This document shows positions 1 through 10,434 of a stretch of DNA of 33,423 nt, piece by piece. A program made the translations under genes and the position numbers. Below the pieces are notes generated by a model. The model made no database searches. It worked only from the letters and a program-made list of their open reading frames with translations, and had not been told where the DNA came from. The first letter of the stretch is position 1. The number at the start of each line of letters is the position of its first letter. This DNA comes from an uncultured Alphaproteobacteria bacterium. Its GTDB lineage: Bacteria; Pseudomonadota; Alphaproteobacteria; Rhodobacterales; Rhodobacteraceae. The stretch lies in contig CACJUU010000019.1 in NCBI GenBank assembly GCA_902596605.1, forward strand, positions 1-33,423, read 5' to 3'.

Positions 1-871
<871 letters not shown>

Positions 872-905
872 CTATAAAATGTTCAAGTTTGCATGTAGCA
901 ATCGA

Positions 906-3900
906 CTAATTAATTTCATCATCTAACAGCTCTATGTTAAGACCCAGCGATCTAATTTCTTTCACCAAAACGTTAAACGATTCTGGAATTCCAGCCTCAA
1001 AATTATCCTCTCCTTTAACTATGCTTTCATAGACCTTTGTTCGGCCAGCCACATCATCAGATTTAACAGTTAACATTTCTTGAAGAGAGTAGGCTGCCCC
1101 ATATGCTTCTAAGGCCCAAACTTCCATTTCACCAAACCTTTGACCTCCAAATTGCGCCTTGCCTCCCAATGGTTGCTGTGTAACTAAGCTGTATGGACCC
1201 GTGGATCTTGCATGTATTTTCTCGTCTACCAAATGATGTAACTTTAAAATATATTTCACACCAACTGTTACTGGTCTCGCGAATTGCTCACCTGTCCTAC
1301 CATCGAAAAGAATTGACTGGGCACTTTCGTCTAAACCAGCCCTGCTAAGAGCCTCAGTAACGTCGCTTTCTTTTGCCCCATCAAAAACAGGAGTCGCAAT
1401 AGGAACTCCTTTCTTAACATTGCTTGCTACAGTGAGCAAATTATCAGCAGACAAACCTTTAATTTGTTTTTTAAAGTCATCGCTTCCATAAGCATTTGAC
1501 AATGCATTTTCTAAAATTTTCTGATCATTGCTTTTTTTGAACTCAGAAATTGCGTTATTAATGGATTCCCCTAATGATCTTGCAGCCCACCCCATATGCG
1601 TTTCGAGGATTTGACCAACGTTCATTCTGCTTGGAACTCCTAGAGGATTCAACACAAGATCTACTGTTGTCCCATCTTCTAAAAAGGGCATATCCTCTTC
1701 AGGTACAACTTTCGATATAACACCCTTATTGCCGTGCCTTCCCGCCATCTTGTCGCCTGGTTGAAGCTTTCGTTTAACTGCCACAAATACCTTTACCATT
1801 TTCATAACACCGGGTGGCAAATCATCTCCTCTTCTTACTTTTTCAACTTTGTCTTGATAAGAGTCATTTGCAATCTGTTTTTGTTTCTCAAATTGGTCTT
1901 GTAACGCTTCCATTTTTTTTGCGTCACTTTCTGCCTCTAAAGAAAATTTCCACCATAGTCCCTTTGACAAACTGTCTAATTTATCTTGAGTTATCTTTGA
2001 ACCCTTAACAGCAGCTTTAGGCCCATCATTTATTTTCTTTCCAACTAAAAGATCATTTAATCTCGAGTATATATTCCTTTCCAAGATCTCTAAGCCATCG
2101 TCTCTATCTTTACTTAATTGCTCTATTTCATGTCTTTCATTCTGCAAAGCACGCTCGTCTTTTTCTATGCCATGCCTGTTGAAAACTCTAACCTCTACAA
2201 TAGTCCCATGATCCCCTGGACCCATCCTAAGAGACGTATCTCTTACATCTGAAGCTTTCTCACCAAATATAGCTCTAAGGAGCTTTTCCTCAGGTGTCAT
2301 TGGGCTTTCCCCCTTTGGAGTAATCTTTCCGACTAGTATGTCACCTGGTCCAACCTCTGCTCCAATGTAGACAATACCAGCTTCATCCAAATTTTTTAAT
2401 GAGTCTTCGCCTACATTTGGTATATCTCTGGTAATCTCTTCCGGACCTAACTTCGTATCTCTTGCAGCAACCTCAAATTCTTCAATATGAACTGACGTAA
2501 ACACATCATCTTTAACAAGCCTTTCGGAAATTAAAATTGAATCTTCATAGTTGTAGCCATTCCATGGCATAAAGGCGACCAACACATTCTTTCCCAATGC
2601 CAGTTCACCCATGTCGGTAGAGGGGCCATCCGCTATAACTTCCCCTTTTAAGACATGGTCACCTTTTTTCACTAATGGTCGCTGGTTAATACAAGTGTTT
2701 TGATTAGACCTTTGAAACTTTCTCAGCCTGTAAATATCAACGCCATGATCCCCAAGATCGACTTCATCCGTAACTCTTACAACGATCCTCATTGCATCGA
2801 CCTGATCAATCACTCCAGAGCGTTTTGCTACAATTGCAGCACCAGAGTCCTTTGCTACAATTGACTCCATACCAGTTCCAACAAAAGGTGCCTCGGCAGT
2901 TAACAGTGGCACAGCTTGCCTTTGCATATTTGACCCCATCAATGCTCTGTTAGCATCGTCATTTTCCAAAAAAGGAATTAATGAGGCTGCCACAGATACC
3001 AACTGCTTGGGTGAAACATCGATATAATCAACTGAAGCAGATGGATATAACATATAATCTCCGAACCTACGAGTTGATACTAATTCATTCTCAAACGCAT
3101 CATCTGCGTTAAGTTTAGCGTTAGCCTGTGCAATTGTATACTTCATCTCCTCTGTAGCCGACATATAAACTACATCATCAGTAACTTTTCCATTCTCAAC
3201 CCTCCTGTAGGGAGTTTCAATAAAACCGTACTTATTTACTTTTGCAAACGAAGCTAATGAATTGATCAATCCTATATTTGGACCCTCAGGTGTTTCGATT
3301 GGACAAACTCTTCCATAATGAGTGGGATGAACGTCTCTTACCTCAAATCCAGCTCTGTCCCTAGTTAATCCTCCAGGCCCTAGCGCTGAGAGACGTCTCT
3401 TGTGAGTTACCTCAGATAATGGATTGGTTTGATCCATGAATTGTGATAATTGGCTCGATCCAAAAAACTCTTTTACAGCTGCAGCTGCAGGTTTAGCATT
3501 GATAAGATCTTGAGGCATCACTGTGTCAATCTCGACAGAAGACATTCGCTCTCGAATGGCTCTTTCCATTCTTAGCAAACCAACCCTGTACTGATTTTCC
3601 ATCAGCTCTCCGACAGATCTGACTCTTCTATTTCCCAAGTGATCTATATCATCAATTTCACCCTTGCCGTCCTTCAATTCCACGAGAGCTCTTATTACTG
3701 CAACAATGTCTTCCTTCCTCAGTATGCGTGTTGTGTCTGGTGCGTCGAGATCAAGACGCATATTTAATTTGACTCTTCCCACAGCTGACAGGTCATATCT
3801 TTCTTCATCAAAAAAGAGAGACTCAAATAAATCTGCAGCAGCCTCTATTGTAGGTGGTTCTCCAGGTCTCATGACTTTGTATATGTCTTCAAGAGCCATT

Positions 3901-5042
3901 TGACGGTTAAAATTCTTGTCTGACGCCATTGTGTTTCTGAGATATGGACCAACATTCACATGATCGATGTCCAATGTTTGTATTTCAGTCACTCCATTAT
4001 CAAAGAGTGTCTTTAAATTACCACCTGTTATCGAACCACTTTTCTGATCATAATCGCATGTTATCTCTTCACCGGCTTCTAACCATATCTCACCAGTTTT
4101 TTCATTTATTATATCACTTGACGCAAAACGGCCAATAATGGATTCGAAAGGCACTAAAATCTCCTTAACAGAGTTAGAAGATTCGATTTCTTTGACAAAT
4201 CTAGGAGTGATCTTTTTGCCTGCTTCTGCGATCACCTCACCTGTTTTAGAATCAACCAGGTCAAATAATGGTTTAACTCCCCTAAATCGTGATGGGTAAA
4301 AAGGAGTCGACCATTTGTTGCCTTCAACTAAGCGATACGTAACTTGATGATAATAAGTCTCACAAATCTCTTCTTGACTTAAACCCAAGGCAAAAAGAAG
4401 AGTAGAAACTGGAATTTTTCTTCTACGATCTATTCTAACATATACTAAGTCTTTGGCATCAAACTCAAAATCAAGCCAAGAGCCTCGATAAGGGATAATA
4501 CGACTGGTAAAAAGTATTTTACCGGAAGAATGAGTCTTGCCTTTATCATTGTCAAAAAATACTCCAGGTGATCTATGCATTTGGGAAACAACAACCCTTT
4601 CCGTACCATTAACTAGAAATGTCCCATTGGGAGTCATAAGAGGAATGTCACCCATGTATACATCCTGCTCTTTGATCCCTTTGACAGACTTTGCCTGACT
4701 TACCTCATCAATTTCAAACACTATCAAACGCAACTTTACCTTAAGGGGAGCACCAAAAGTGAGGTCTCTTTGATGACACTCTTCCAGATCATATTTGGGT
4801 TTTTCTAATACGTATGAAACAAACTCCAACACCGCGGTCTCATTGAAGTCAGTTATTGGAAATATTGACTCAAACGCTCCTCTCAAGCCTTCTCCTTTTA
4901 TGGGCTCGGAGCCTTCTCCAGAGTTAAGGAACAAGTCATATGATGACTTTTGAACTTCAATGAGGTTGGGCATTTCTGCGACCTCTCTGATCTTGCCAAA
5001 ATATTTTCTTATTCGACTCTTTGTAAAAACGTTATTGCTCAT
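906..5042 (-). CDS. rpoB: RNA polymerase subunit beta
   Basis: Full-length beta subunit of RNA polymerase, 1378 residues, normal for alphaproteobacteria. The rifampicin-pocket region is intact near residues 520-550 ([15 protein letters not shown] then [16 protein letters not shown]). It has no obvious classical resistance substitution; the T after DQ is usual in this class. The late motifs [13 protein letters not shown] and [20 protein letters not shown] are present, showing the C-terminal clamp and DNA/RNA-binding regions are complete. The start is ATG at 5042 with a purine-rich CAGAGG a few bases upstream. It follows rplL after a 154-nt spacer that can fold, and rpoC follows 43 nt later. 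This is the standard rplKAJL-rpoBC arrangement. Confidence 0.99.
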   Translation of the reverse strand: MSNNVFTKSRIRKYFGKIREVAEMPNLIEVQKSSYDLFLNSGEGSEPIKGEGLRGAFESIFPITDFNETAVLEFVSYVLEKPKYDLEECHQRDLTFGAPLKVKLRLIVFEIDEVSQAKSVKGIKEQDVYMGDIPLMTPNGTFLVNGTERVVVSQMHRSPGVFFDNDKGKTHSSGKILFTSRIIPYRGSWLDFEFDAKDLVYVRIDRRRKIPVSTLLFALGLSQEEICETYYHQVTYRLVEGNKWSTPFYPSRFRGVKPLFDLVDSKTGEVIAEAGKKITPRFVKEIESSNSVKEILVPFESIIGRFASSDIINEKTGEIWLEAGEEITCDYDQKSGSITGGNLKTLFDNGVTEIQTLDIDHVNVGPYLRNTMASDKNFNRQMALEDIYKVMRPGEPPTIEAAADLFESLFFDEERYDLSAVGRVKLNMRLDLDAPDTTRILRKEDIVAVIRALVELKDGKGEIDDIDHLGNRRVRSVGELMENQYRVGLLRMERAIRERMSSVEIDTVMPQDLINAKPAAAAVKEFFGSSQLSQFMDQTNPLSEVTHKRRLSALGPGGLTRDRAGFEVRDVHPTHYGRVCPIETPEGPNIGLINSLASFAKVNKYGFIETPYRRVENGKVTDDVVYMSATEEMKYTIAQANAKLNADDAFENELVSTRRFGDYMLYPSASVDYIDVSPKQLVSVAASLIPFLENDDANRALMGSNMQRQAVPLLTAEAPFVGTGMESIVAKDSGAAIVAKRSGVIDQVDAMRIVVRVTDEVDLGDHGVDIYRLRKFQRSNQNTCINQRPLVKKGDHVLKGEVIADGPSTDMGELALGKNVLVAFMPWNGYNYEDSILISERLVKDDVFTSVHIEEFEVAARDTKLGPEEITRDIPNVGEDSLKNLDEAGIVYIGAEVGPGDILVGKITPKGESPMTPEEKLLRAIFGEKASDVRDTSLRMGPGDHGTIVEVRVFNRHGIEKDERALQNERHEIEQLSKDRDDGLEILERNIYSRLNDLLVGKKINDGPKAAVKGSKITQDKLDSLSKGLWWKFSLEAESDAKKMEALQDQFEKQKQIANDSYQDKVEKVRRGDDLPPGVMKMVKVFVAVKRKLQPGDKMAGRHGNKGVISKVVPEEDMPFLEDGTTVDLVLNPLGVPSRMNVGQILETHMGWAARSLGESINNAISEFKKSNDQKILENALSNAYGSDDFKKQIKGLSADNLLTVASNVKKGVPIATPVFDGAKESDVTEALSRAGLDESAQSILFDGRTGEQFARPVTVGVKYILKLHHLVDEKIHARSTGPYSLVTQQPLGGKAQFGGQRFGEMEVWALEAYGAAYSLQEMLTVKSDDVAGRTKVYESIVKGEDNFEAGIPESFNVLVKEIRSLGLNIELLDDEIN

Positions 5043-5066
5043 GGAAACCTCTGATCTTTGTTTTTT

Positions 5067-5135
5067 TGATCTGAACGGGATATTAGATCACTAAATTTCA
5101 AAAGCTCTTCCAATTCATGTGCTCTCCCAAAGCAC
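5067..5135 (-). promoter_or_regulatory. rplL-rpoB spacer with two hairpins
   Basis: The 154-nt space between rplL and rpoB contains two inverted repeats readable on the minus strand. One is GTGCT/AGCAC (5131-5135 with 5119-5123, 7-nt loop). The other is TGATCT/AGATCA (5085-5090 with 5067-5072, 12-nt loop), lying about 25 nt before the rpoB start. Neither is followed by a U-run in the transcribed direction, so they do not look like intrinsic terminators. In E. coli the same spacer holds an attenuator and an RNase III processing site that set the L12-to-beta ratio. By analogy these could be processing or attenuation structures, but that role is inferred from position only. Confidence 0.35.
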
Positions 5136-5196
5136 TCCCGAAAAGAGATTAAGTATTTGTAGTAGGTTACTAAAGTTGGCATTGTCGTCATCAACC

Positions 5197-5592
5197 TTAA
5201 GATAGTTCGACTTCAGCTCCAGCCTCCTCCAGTTTCTTCTTAATTTCTTCAGCCTCATCTTTCGACACACCTTCTTTAACGGCTTTCCCACCTGCTTCGA
5301 CGAGGTCTTTTGCCTCCTTAAGACCTAAACCTGTTATAGTTCTAACCTCTTTAATAACGTTGATCTTTTTATCACCAGCTGCTTTTAGAATAACATTAAA
5401 TTCGCTTTTCTCATCCCCGCCAGCAGCTCCGTCAGCTCCACCAGGTCCAGCAGCAGCTGCTCCTGCTACCATTACTGCACCACCTGCAGCAGGCTCGATG
5501 CCGTACTCATCCTTAAGTATGTTTTTCAATTCAACTGCATCCACGAGAGACAGCTTGGAAATATCTTCTGCAAGTTTTTTTAAGTCAGCCAT
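5197..5592 (-). CDS. rplL: 50S ribosomal protein L7/L12
   Basis: 131-residue stalk protein L7/L12, which dimerises on L10 and recruits translation GTPases. The N-terminal dimerisation segment ([20 protein letters not shown]) is followed by an Ala/Gly-rich flexible hinge at about residues 36-60. The C-terminal factor-binding domain carries the conserved KINVIKEVR and [12 protein letters not shown] segments. The start is ATG at 5592. It lies 49 nt downstream of rplJ and belongs to the same L10 operon, so it should share control by the L10 leader described upstream of rplJ. Length and domain order are normal. Confidence 0.98.
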   Translation of the reverse strand: MADLKKLAEDISKLSLVDAVELKNILKDEYGIEPAAGGAVMVAGAAAAGPGGADGAAGGDEKSEFNVILKAAGDKKINVIKEVRTITGLGLKEAKDLVEAGGKAVKEGVSKDEAEEIKKKLEEAGAEVELS

Positions 5593-5641
5593 TATTTTTC
5601 ACCCATTTCTAATTATTTAAAAGTTAAAGGAAAAACTATAT

Positions 5642-6148
5642 CTAGTCTCCCCCAATATTTTCTAAAACGCCTGCGATTGCTGAAGCTGGACCAGTTACGT
5701 CTGCCACCAAATTACCTCCAGGTGCTGTAAGAAGAGCGCTGATACTTGACAACACTTCATCTCGTGAAGGTAGTTTTGAAACTTCAGTTACACCGTTAGA
5801 GTCCAATATTTTGTTGCCCATAGCTCCACCAACGATTTTAAGATTTTCGTTAGTTTTCGCGAATTCAACAGATATTTTAGCTGCCGTCACCGGGTCTTCT
5901 GAATACAATAAAACTATCTGATCTACCAACAGGTGCTTCATGCCCTCGGGCGGGGACTTTTCTATAGCGATGCGCGCTAATCGGTTTTTCGCCACCCTAA
6001 CGTTAGCACTATTTTCCCGCATCTTAGTTCTGAGGTCTGACATTTCAGCAACAGTGATGCCGGCATATTTAGCAGCAACAATAATTCCCGAATGTTCAAA
6101 AACATCCTTTAATTCACTTACTACCTGTTCTTTTCTAGCTCTATCCAA
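5642..6148 (-). CDS. rplJ: 50S ribosomal protein L10
   Basis: 168-residue L10, which anchors the L7/L12 stalk to 23S rRNA. It starts MDRARKEQVVSELKDVF, has the conserved NRLARIAIE segment near residue 57, and ends in the alpha-helical region that binds L12 dimers. The chosen start is TTG at 6148: GGAG lies 8 nt upstream, and the only nearby upstream ATG (about 26 nt away) is out of frame. The use of TTG for a highly expressed ribosomal protein is mildly unusual. It is preceded by a 236-nt untranslated region containing the probable L10 autoregulatory leader and followed closely by rplL. Confidence 0.96.
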   Translation of the reverse strand: MDRARKEQVVSELKDVFEHSGIIVAAKYAGITVAEMSDLRTKMRENSANVRVAKNRLARIAIEKSPPEGMKHLLVDQIVLLYSEDPVTAAKISVEFAKTNENLKIVGGAMGNKILDSNGVTEVSKLPSRDEVLSSISALLTAPGGNLVADVTGPASAIAGVLENIGGD

Positions 6149-6196
6149 CTATTCCACTCCAACGTTTGTGCCATCGACAGTATTTACTGTTTCAGG

Positions 6197-6290
6197 CTAA
6201 AAAAGGATTGCTCCTTTAACAAAACAGGTAGGTGAGCTTGACTATAAATATATAGTTTCAAAACATTTCTACCTGTCTCAGGCAGGATTT
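6197..6290 (-). promoter_or_regulatory. L10 ribosomal protein leader (rplJ 5' UTR)
   Basis: Structured leader on the minus strand, 50-140 nt upstream of rplJ. ACAGGTAG (6276-6269) pairs with CTACCTGT (6231-6224), enclosing a small hairpin ACTATA/TATAGT (6256-6241). This is followed by AAAGGA-GCAA-TCCTTT with a run of six U (6217-6199), which resembles a weak intrinsic terminator. In many bacteria an L10-(L12)4 complex binds the rplJ leader and represses the operon (Rfam family L10_leader). The position and the long pairing fit that element. The GNRA-loop hairpin with a U-run suggests attenuation as a possible mechanism here. The pairing was read by eye; no covariance model was run. Confidence 0.65.
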
Positions 6291-6345
6291 ACACTACTAG
6301 AAACCCACCATCTTCGACTTAGCATTAGCCCTAGACAAACTAACA

Positions 6346-6378
6346 CTTAAAAATATGCCTGAGTGTCTCAACTCATGC
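6346..6378 (-). terminator. Probable intrinsic terminator after rplA
   Basis: Just downstream of the rplA stop, the minus strand reads GCATGAGT, a 6-nt loop, then ACTCAGGC. This is an 8-position stem (6371-6378 with 6357-6364) with one A/G mismatch, followed by ATATTTTTAA. The U-rich tail and location suggest an intrinsic terminator or attenuator between rplKA and rplJL. If it works, rplJ-rplL-rpoBC would need its own promoter in the next ~70 nt, as in E. coli; I could not identify a convincing one. The short stem and mismatch make it weak. Confidence 0.45.
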
Positions 6379-6384
6379 ATTTTA

Positions 6385-7080
6385 TCAGCTGACAAATTGG
6401 CTGCTGTCTAAAGTAACACTTGGTCCCATAGTCGAACTAACTGAGATCCTTTTCAAATATGATCCTTTTGCGCCTGCCGGTTTTGCTTTGTTGACTGATT
6501 CGATAAATGCTGTAATATTTTCCGAAATTTTTTGTTTGTCAAATGATACTTTGCCTAAGCCTGCTTGGACAACCCCAGATTTTTCCACTTTAAATTGCAC
6601 TTCTCCAGATTTGGCGGACTTTACAGCCTTTTCAACATCCACCGTAACGGTACCTACTTTAGGATTTGGCATCAAATTTCTTGGACCAAGCACTTTGCCT
6701 AGTCTTCCAACAATTGCCATCATATCAGGCGTTGCAATGCAGCGATCGAAGTCAATTGTTCCCGCCTGAATCGTCTCCATCAAATCTTCTGCTCCAACCA
6801 TATCTGCTCCAGCTTTTTTTGCTTCCTCGGCTTTTTCGCCTTTAGCAAATACAGCTACCTTCATATTTTTCCCATTACCGTGTGGTAAAGCACATACTCC
6901 TCTAACCATTTGATCCGCATGCTTTGGGTCAACGCCAAGATTAATTGCAATGTCTACTGTTTCATCAAATTTCGCAGAAGCATTATTTTTGACTAAATTT
7001 ACAGCCTCATCAAGACTGAGATCGTGCTTGTCTTCGAATGCTTTCTTAGCATTTAAAAAGTTTTTCCCTGCTTTTACCAT
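6385..7080 (-). CDS. rplA: 50S ribosomal protein L1
   Basis: 231-residue L1, the mobile stalk protein that contacts deacylated tRNA at the E site. Family hallmarks are visible: the N-terminal [20 protein letters not shown] region, the central [20 protein letters not shown] segment near residues 126-145, and the C-terminal half returning to domain I with [14 protein letters not shown]. Normal length, ATG start at 7080. It lies 17 nt after rplK in the same operon. L1 represses the rplKA mRNA in other bacteria; no such site was resolved here. Confidence 0.98.
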   Translation of the reverse strand: MVKAGKNFLNAKKAFEDKHDLSLDEAVNLVKNNASAKFDETVDIAINLGVDPKHADQMVRGVCALPHGNGKNMKVAVFAKGEKAEEAKKAGADMVGAEDLMETIQAGTIDFDRCIATPDMMAIVGRLGKVLGPRNLMPNPKVGTVTVDVEKAVKSAKSGEVQFKVEKSGVVQAGLGKVSFDKQKISENITAFIESVNKAKPAGAKGSYLKRISVSSTMGPSVTLDSSQFVS

Positions 7081-7097
7081 TTCTATATATCCCCTAC

Positions 7098-7526
7098 TTA
7101 ATCCTTAACTTCAATACCCATAGATCTCGCTGAGCCTAAGATTATTTGCATTGCGCCGTCGATATCATTTGCATTCAGATCCTTCATTTTTGACTCTGCA
7201 ATCTCTCTAACTTGTTTAGACGTCACTGTGGCAACAGTTTCCTTTCCTGCTGTAGAAGAACCGGCCTTTAAACCAGATGCCTTTTTCAAAAAAAATGAAG
7301 CTGGCGGCGTTTTAATATCCATAGAGAATGACTTATCCACATAGTAAGTAATGACTGTCGGGCAGGGCGCACCAGGCTCCATGTCCTGCGTATTAGCGTT
7401 AAATGCTTTGCAAAATTCCATAATATTGAGTCCCCTTTGGCCCAGAGCTGGGCCTACAGGCGGAGATGGATTGGCTTTCCCCGCTGGAATTTGCAGTTTC
7501 AAGTAGCCTTCTATTTTTTTTGCCAT
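7098..7526 (-). CDS. rplK: 50S ribosomal protein L11
   Basis: 142-residue L11, part of the GTPase-associated centre together with 23S rRNA and the L10/L12 stalk. The N-terminal domain has the proline-rich [19 protein letters not shown] segment (about residues 15-33), which is the thiopeptide/methylation region. The C-terminal rRNA-binding domain ends with [20 protein letters not shown]. Complete and of normal length, with ATG at 7526. It follows nusG by 29 nt and precedes rplA by 17 nt. Confidence 0.98.
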   Translation of the reverse strand: MAKKIEGYLKLQIPAGKANPSPPVGPALGQRGLNIMEFCKAFNANTQDMEPGAPCPTVITYYVDKSFSMDIKTPPASFFLKKASGLKAGSSTAGKETVATVTSKQVREIAESKMKDLNANDIDGAMQIILGSARSMGIEVKD

Positions 7527-7555
7527 TTACTATTTTCCTCTTTCATACATACAAA

Positions 7556-8089
7556 TCAATTTTGTTTTTGAACCTGTGTAAATTCTAACTCTACAGGGGT
7601 AGCTCTGCCAAATATTGACACTGTCAGTTTCAGCCTTGAGTTGATATCGTCTACCTCTTCTACCGAGCCAGCAAAACCTTCAAACGGCCCATCAGTGACA
7701 TTTACCTTTTCACCTACCTCGAATGCTATCAGTGATCTTGGTTGATCTCCACCCTCTTCGACTTGGTTGATTATTCTAGCGACTTCTGCATCTGGTAATG
7801 GGGTTGGTTTGCCATGTGCTCCCAGAAAGCCCGACACGCGATTGATTCCCTTAATTGCGTGATATACTTCCTCACTCATGTCCATCTTCACGAGAACGTA
7901 TCCAGGCATAAACCTTCGTTCCCTTTGAACTTTTTTCCCCCTACGTATTTCTAATACCTCTTCAGTAGGCACCAAAACTTCTGATACCTCATTCTCTAGG
8001 TTTTTTTGCACAACCATTTCTTTTATACTGTCGGCTACCTTTTTCTCAAAATTGGAAAAAACACTTACCGAGTACCATCGCATCGCCAT
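7556..8089 (-). CDS. nusG: Transcription termination/antitermination protein NusG
   Basis: 177-residue NusG, which binds the beta' clamp and couples RNA polymerase to Rho and to ribosomal protein S10. The NGN domain begins RWYSVSVFSNFEKKVADSI. RRFMPGYVLVKM is at about residues 82-93, and a C-terminal KOW domain carries VNVTDGPFEGFAGSVEEVD. Two ATG codons are close together (8089 and 8083). I keep the first, but MRWYSV from the second would also suit the family. A candidate promoter lies in the 101-nt gap to secE. The wording (SIFGRATPVELEF) is typical of alphaproteobacteria. Confidence 0.97.
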   Translation of the reverse strand: MAMRWYSVSVFSNFEKKVADSIKEMVVQKNLENEVSEVLVPTEEVLEIRRGKKVQRERRFMPGYVLVKMDMSEEVYHAIKGINRVSGFLGAHGKPTPLPDAEVARIINQVEEGGDQPRSLIAFEVGEKVNVTDGPFEGFAGSVEEVDDINSRLKLTVSIFGRATPVELEFTQVQKQN

Positions 8090-8117
8090 TTTGACTTATC
8101 CACTTGTTTTCTGGAAA

Positions 8118-8146
8118 CCTTTAATAAAAAAAATCAGTGAGGTCAA
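8118..8146 (-). promoter_or_regulatory. Candidate promoter before nusG
   Basis: On the minus strand TTGACC (8146-8141) is separated by 17 nt from TAAAGG (8123-8118), placing a start site roughly 20 nt before the nusG ATG. The -35 matches consensus at 5 of 6 positions; the -10 is poor. It sits in the only sizeable gap between secE and nusG. It could be an internal promoter supplementing read-through from tRNA-Trp/secE, but AT-rich sequence produces such matches by chance. Confidence 0.25.
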
Positions 8147-8190
8147 CTATTTCGACCCAAGTTTTGTTTAATTTTTGTCTAATTACAAAT

Positions 8191-8382
8191 CTAAAAATTT
8201 AAACTCAATATAATTCTTAGTAAAAAGGATATAATAGAGTCCGTAATCAAAAAGAATGTTGCTAAAATTGCCACCATCACAAAAACCATTATTGTAGTGG
8301 TTGTTGTTTCTCTACGAGTTGGCCAAACAATTTTGGACGCTTCTTGACGACTTTGTTGTATAAATTTAAAGATGTTTGTCAC
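8191..8382 (-). CDS. secE: Preprotein translocase subunit SecE
   Basis: 63-residue single-span SecE, an essential clamp of the SecYEG channel in the inner membrane. The amphipathic segment FIQQSRQEASKIVWPTRRET (residues about 7-26) contains the near-invariant VWPTRRE. It is followed by one transmembrane helix at about residues 31-57. The start is GTG at 8382, and the protein matches the short form found in most bacteria outside the enterics. It lies between tRNA-Trp and nusG, the classic position, 101 nt upstream of nusG. Confidence 0.95.
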   Translation of the reverse strand: MTNIFKFIQQSRQEASKIVWPTRRETTTTTIMVFVMVAILATFFLITDSIISFLLRIILSLNF

Positions 8383-8469
8383 TATTAACCCTCTTTTCTA
8401 TCCTTGTATAGATGCTAGCAAAGAATATTTCAAGTAGCATTTTGGTGGAGGAATAAAAAAGCTTAGCCC

Positions 8470-8545
8470 TGGCAGGGGCTGAGGGACTCGAACCCACGAC
8501 CCTCGGTTTTGGAGACCGATGCTCTACCAACTGAGCTAAACCCCT
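8470..8545 (-). tRNA. tRNA-Trp (CCA anticodon)
   Basis: 76-nt tRNA including an encoded 3' CCA (8472-8470). The acceptor stem pairs AGGGGTT with AGCCCCT, the discriminator is G, the D-arm is AGCTCAGTTGGTAGAGC, and the T-arm contains GGTTCGAGTCC. The anticodon loop is CTCCAAA between TCGGT and ACCGA, giving anticodon CCA for tryptophan. tRNA-Trp directly upstream of secE-nusG is a common bacterial arrangement. A tuf gene often precedes it, but here metG diverges instead. Confidence 0.97.
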
Positions 8546-8697
8546 GCGATTACCTGACAACAATTAACTAAAAAACTTTTAATAATCAAGATACAAGTGC
8601 TAAGACTAATAATAGGCAATCATCATTTAAAAGATTTTTTTTGGACATATACATATTTGTACTTTAAAAAATTATTTAATTATAAATAGAGTGTATT

Positions 8698-10431
8698 ATG
8701 AAAAGAATTCTCATAACATCGGCGTTGCCTTATATAAATGGAATAAAGCACCTAGGAAATTTAGTTGGAAGCCAACTTCCTGCAGACCTTTATGCAAGAT
8801 ACATGAGAGCTAAAGGCCATGAAGTTGCCTTTATTTGTGCAACCGATGAGCATGGGACTCCTGCAGAGCTAGCAGCTGTTGAACATCAAACATCCACAGA
8901 AAAGTATTGCAGTGAAATGTGGCAGGTCCAAAGAGATCTATCGGAGAGATTTTTTCTCTCTTTTGATTTTTTTGGGCGTTCGTCATCAACTAGCAATCAT
9001 GAACTTACTAAAATGTTTGCATTAAATTTAGATAAAAATGGTCTTTTAAAAACGGTAGAAGAAAGACAACTCTATTCCAACGAAGACAAAAGATTTCTTC
9101 CCGATAGGTATGTCATTGGTACTTGCCCGGAATGCTCATATGAAAGAGCTCGAGGAGATCAATGCGAAAATTGCACTAGGCAATTGGAGGCTAGTGAACT
9201 TATTAACCCACGCTCAGCCTTGTCTGGTTCAAAAAAGTTAGAATTGATTAAGACTAAACATCTTTACTTAATGCAAAGTAAACTTAAGGATAGGCTCTTG
9301 GCCTGGATTGAATCCAACAAAAATTGGCCTATTTTAACAACTTCTATAGCGAAGAAATGGCTAATGGATGGAGAGGGTTTACAAGATCGCAGCATCACTC
9401 GAGATTTGGCTTGGGGAATTCCTGTTGAAAAAGATGGTAGGCCTTGGGAAGGGATGGAAAACAAAGTATTTTACGTATGGTTTGATGCCCCAATTGCTTA
9501 CATCTCATCGACGATTGATTGGGCAAGTAGCAGAAAAGAGTCTCCAGACTACTGGAAAAGTTGGTGGTTGAACGAACATGGAGCGAGAGACGTACATTAT
9601 GTTCAATTCATGGCGAAAGATAATATCCCATTTCATACTCTTTCTTTCCCAGCAACTCTCTTAGGCGCTAATCAATCTTGGAAATTAGTTGATTATATTA
9701 AAGGTTTTAATTGGTTAACTTATGAAGGAGGAAAATTTTCTACTAGTCAAAAAAGAGGTGTGTTTATGAACCAAGCACTAGATTTATTTCCCTCGGACTA
9801 TTGGCGATGGTGGTTACTCTCAAACGCCCCAGAGACTTCTGATTCAGATTTTACTTGGAAGAGCTTTCAGTCGTGCGTAAATAAAGATTTAGCAGATGTT
9901 TTGGGAAACTTCGTGAGTCGGCTAACTAAATTTACGTTATCAAAATTTGGCACAGCATTACCTAATGGCATACAGTATGCACAAGAAGAATTTGATGCTA
10001 TCTCAGAGATTGAGAAAACTTTCAAAAACTACGATGACGCAATGGCAAAAATAGAAATAAGAAAAGCCACATCACATTTGAGAAAGATTTGGTCAGTAGG
10101 AAATGAATATCTACAACGCACACAACCTTGGATGGCAATCAAAAGTAATGAGGAAGAAGCCGCGAAAATAGTTAGATTTGGCTTCAATCTTATGCTTTTC
10201 TTTAGTGAGATTTCAGAACCATTTATTCCTGAAACAACCATTAAAATAAAAAACTGCCTCGATAAATCTCTAGATCAGGTTCAGTGGGCTTCTTCCAAAA
10301 GAAATTTCTGTTCAATTTTTGACAGAGTAAAGATTGGTGACGAATTTAAACCAATAGAAAATCTCTTTAACAAGATAGAGAATAGCCATGTACAAGATCT
10401 TGAGAAAAGATTTAGAGGTACTGATAATTAA
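8698..10431 (+). CDS. metG: Methionyl-tRNA synthetase
   Basis: 577-residue class I synthetase that charges initiator and elongator tRNA-Met in the cytoplasm. The HIGH-type motif is HLGN at residues 18-21 within ALPYINGIKHLGNLVGSQL. One zinc knuckle is present (C143, C146, C156, C159). The KMSKS loop is the variant KFSTS at 346-350. A C-terminal anticodon-binding helical domain carries NFVSRLTKF and TQPWMAIK. There is no C-terminal tRNA-binding OB domain. The N-terminal wording matches the form I know from Rhodobacterales. The start is ATG at 8698 with no clear Shine-Dalgarno. A TATAAA at 8681-8686, with a weak TTGTAC 18 nt before it, would put transcription start only a few bases before the ATG. 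It converges on the DUF2177 gene with a 3-nt gap. Confidence 0.97.
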   Translation: MKRILITSALPYINGIKHLGNLVGSQLPADLYARYMRAKGHEVAFICATDEHGTPAELAAVEHQTSTEKYCSEMWQVQRDLSERFFLSFDFFGRSSSTSNHELTKMFALNLDKNGLLKTVEERQLYSNEDKRFLPDRYVIGTCPECSYERARGDQCENCTRQLEASELINPRSALSGSKKLELIKTKHLYLMQSKLKDRLLAWIESNKNWPILTTSIAKKWLMDGEGLQDRSITRDLAWGIPVEKDGRPWEGMENKVFYVWFDAPIAYISSTIDWASSRKESPDYWKSWWLNEHGARDVHYVQFMAKDNIPFHTLSFPATLLGANQSWKLVDYIKGFNWLTYEGGKFSTSQKRGVFMNQALDLFPSDYWRWWLLSNAPETSDSDFTWKSFQSCVNKDLADVLGNFVSRLTKFTLSKFGTALPNGIQYAQEEFDAISEIEKTFKNYDDAMAKIEIRKATSHLRKIWSVGNEYLQRTQPWMAIKSNEEEAAKIVRFGFNLMLFFSEISEPFIPETTIKIKNCLDKSLDQVQWASSKRNFCSIFDRVKIGDEFKPIENLFNKIENSHVQDLEKRFRGTDN

Positions 10432-10434
10432 GTT

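Noticed and set aside
3664-3903. 79-residue open frame antisense to rpoB, with others at 1814-2008 and 3944-4138
   Set aside because: Opposite a strongly conserved rpoB coding region, with no ribosome-binding site and Ser-rich composition expected of an antisense frame.
5360-5620. 86-residue frame antisense to rplL, rich in Ala/Pro
   Set aside because: The composition is the mirror of the Ala/Gly hinge of L7/L12; no independent support.
8366-8563. 65-residue reading frame covering tRNA-Trp on the minus strand
   Set aside because: Its middle (LAQLVEHRSPKPRVVGSSPSAPA-like) is the well-known conceptual translation of a tRNA gene; it is a shadow of tRNA-Trp.
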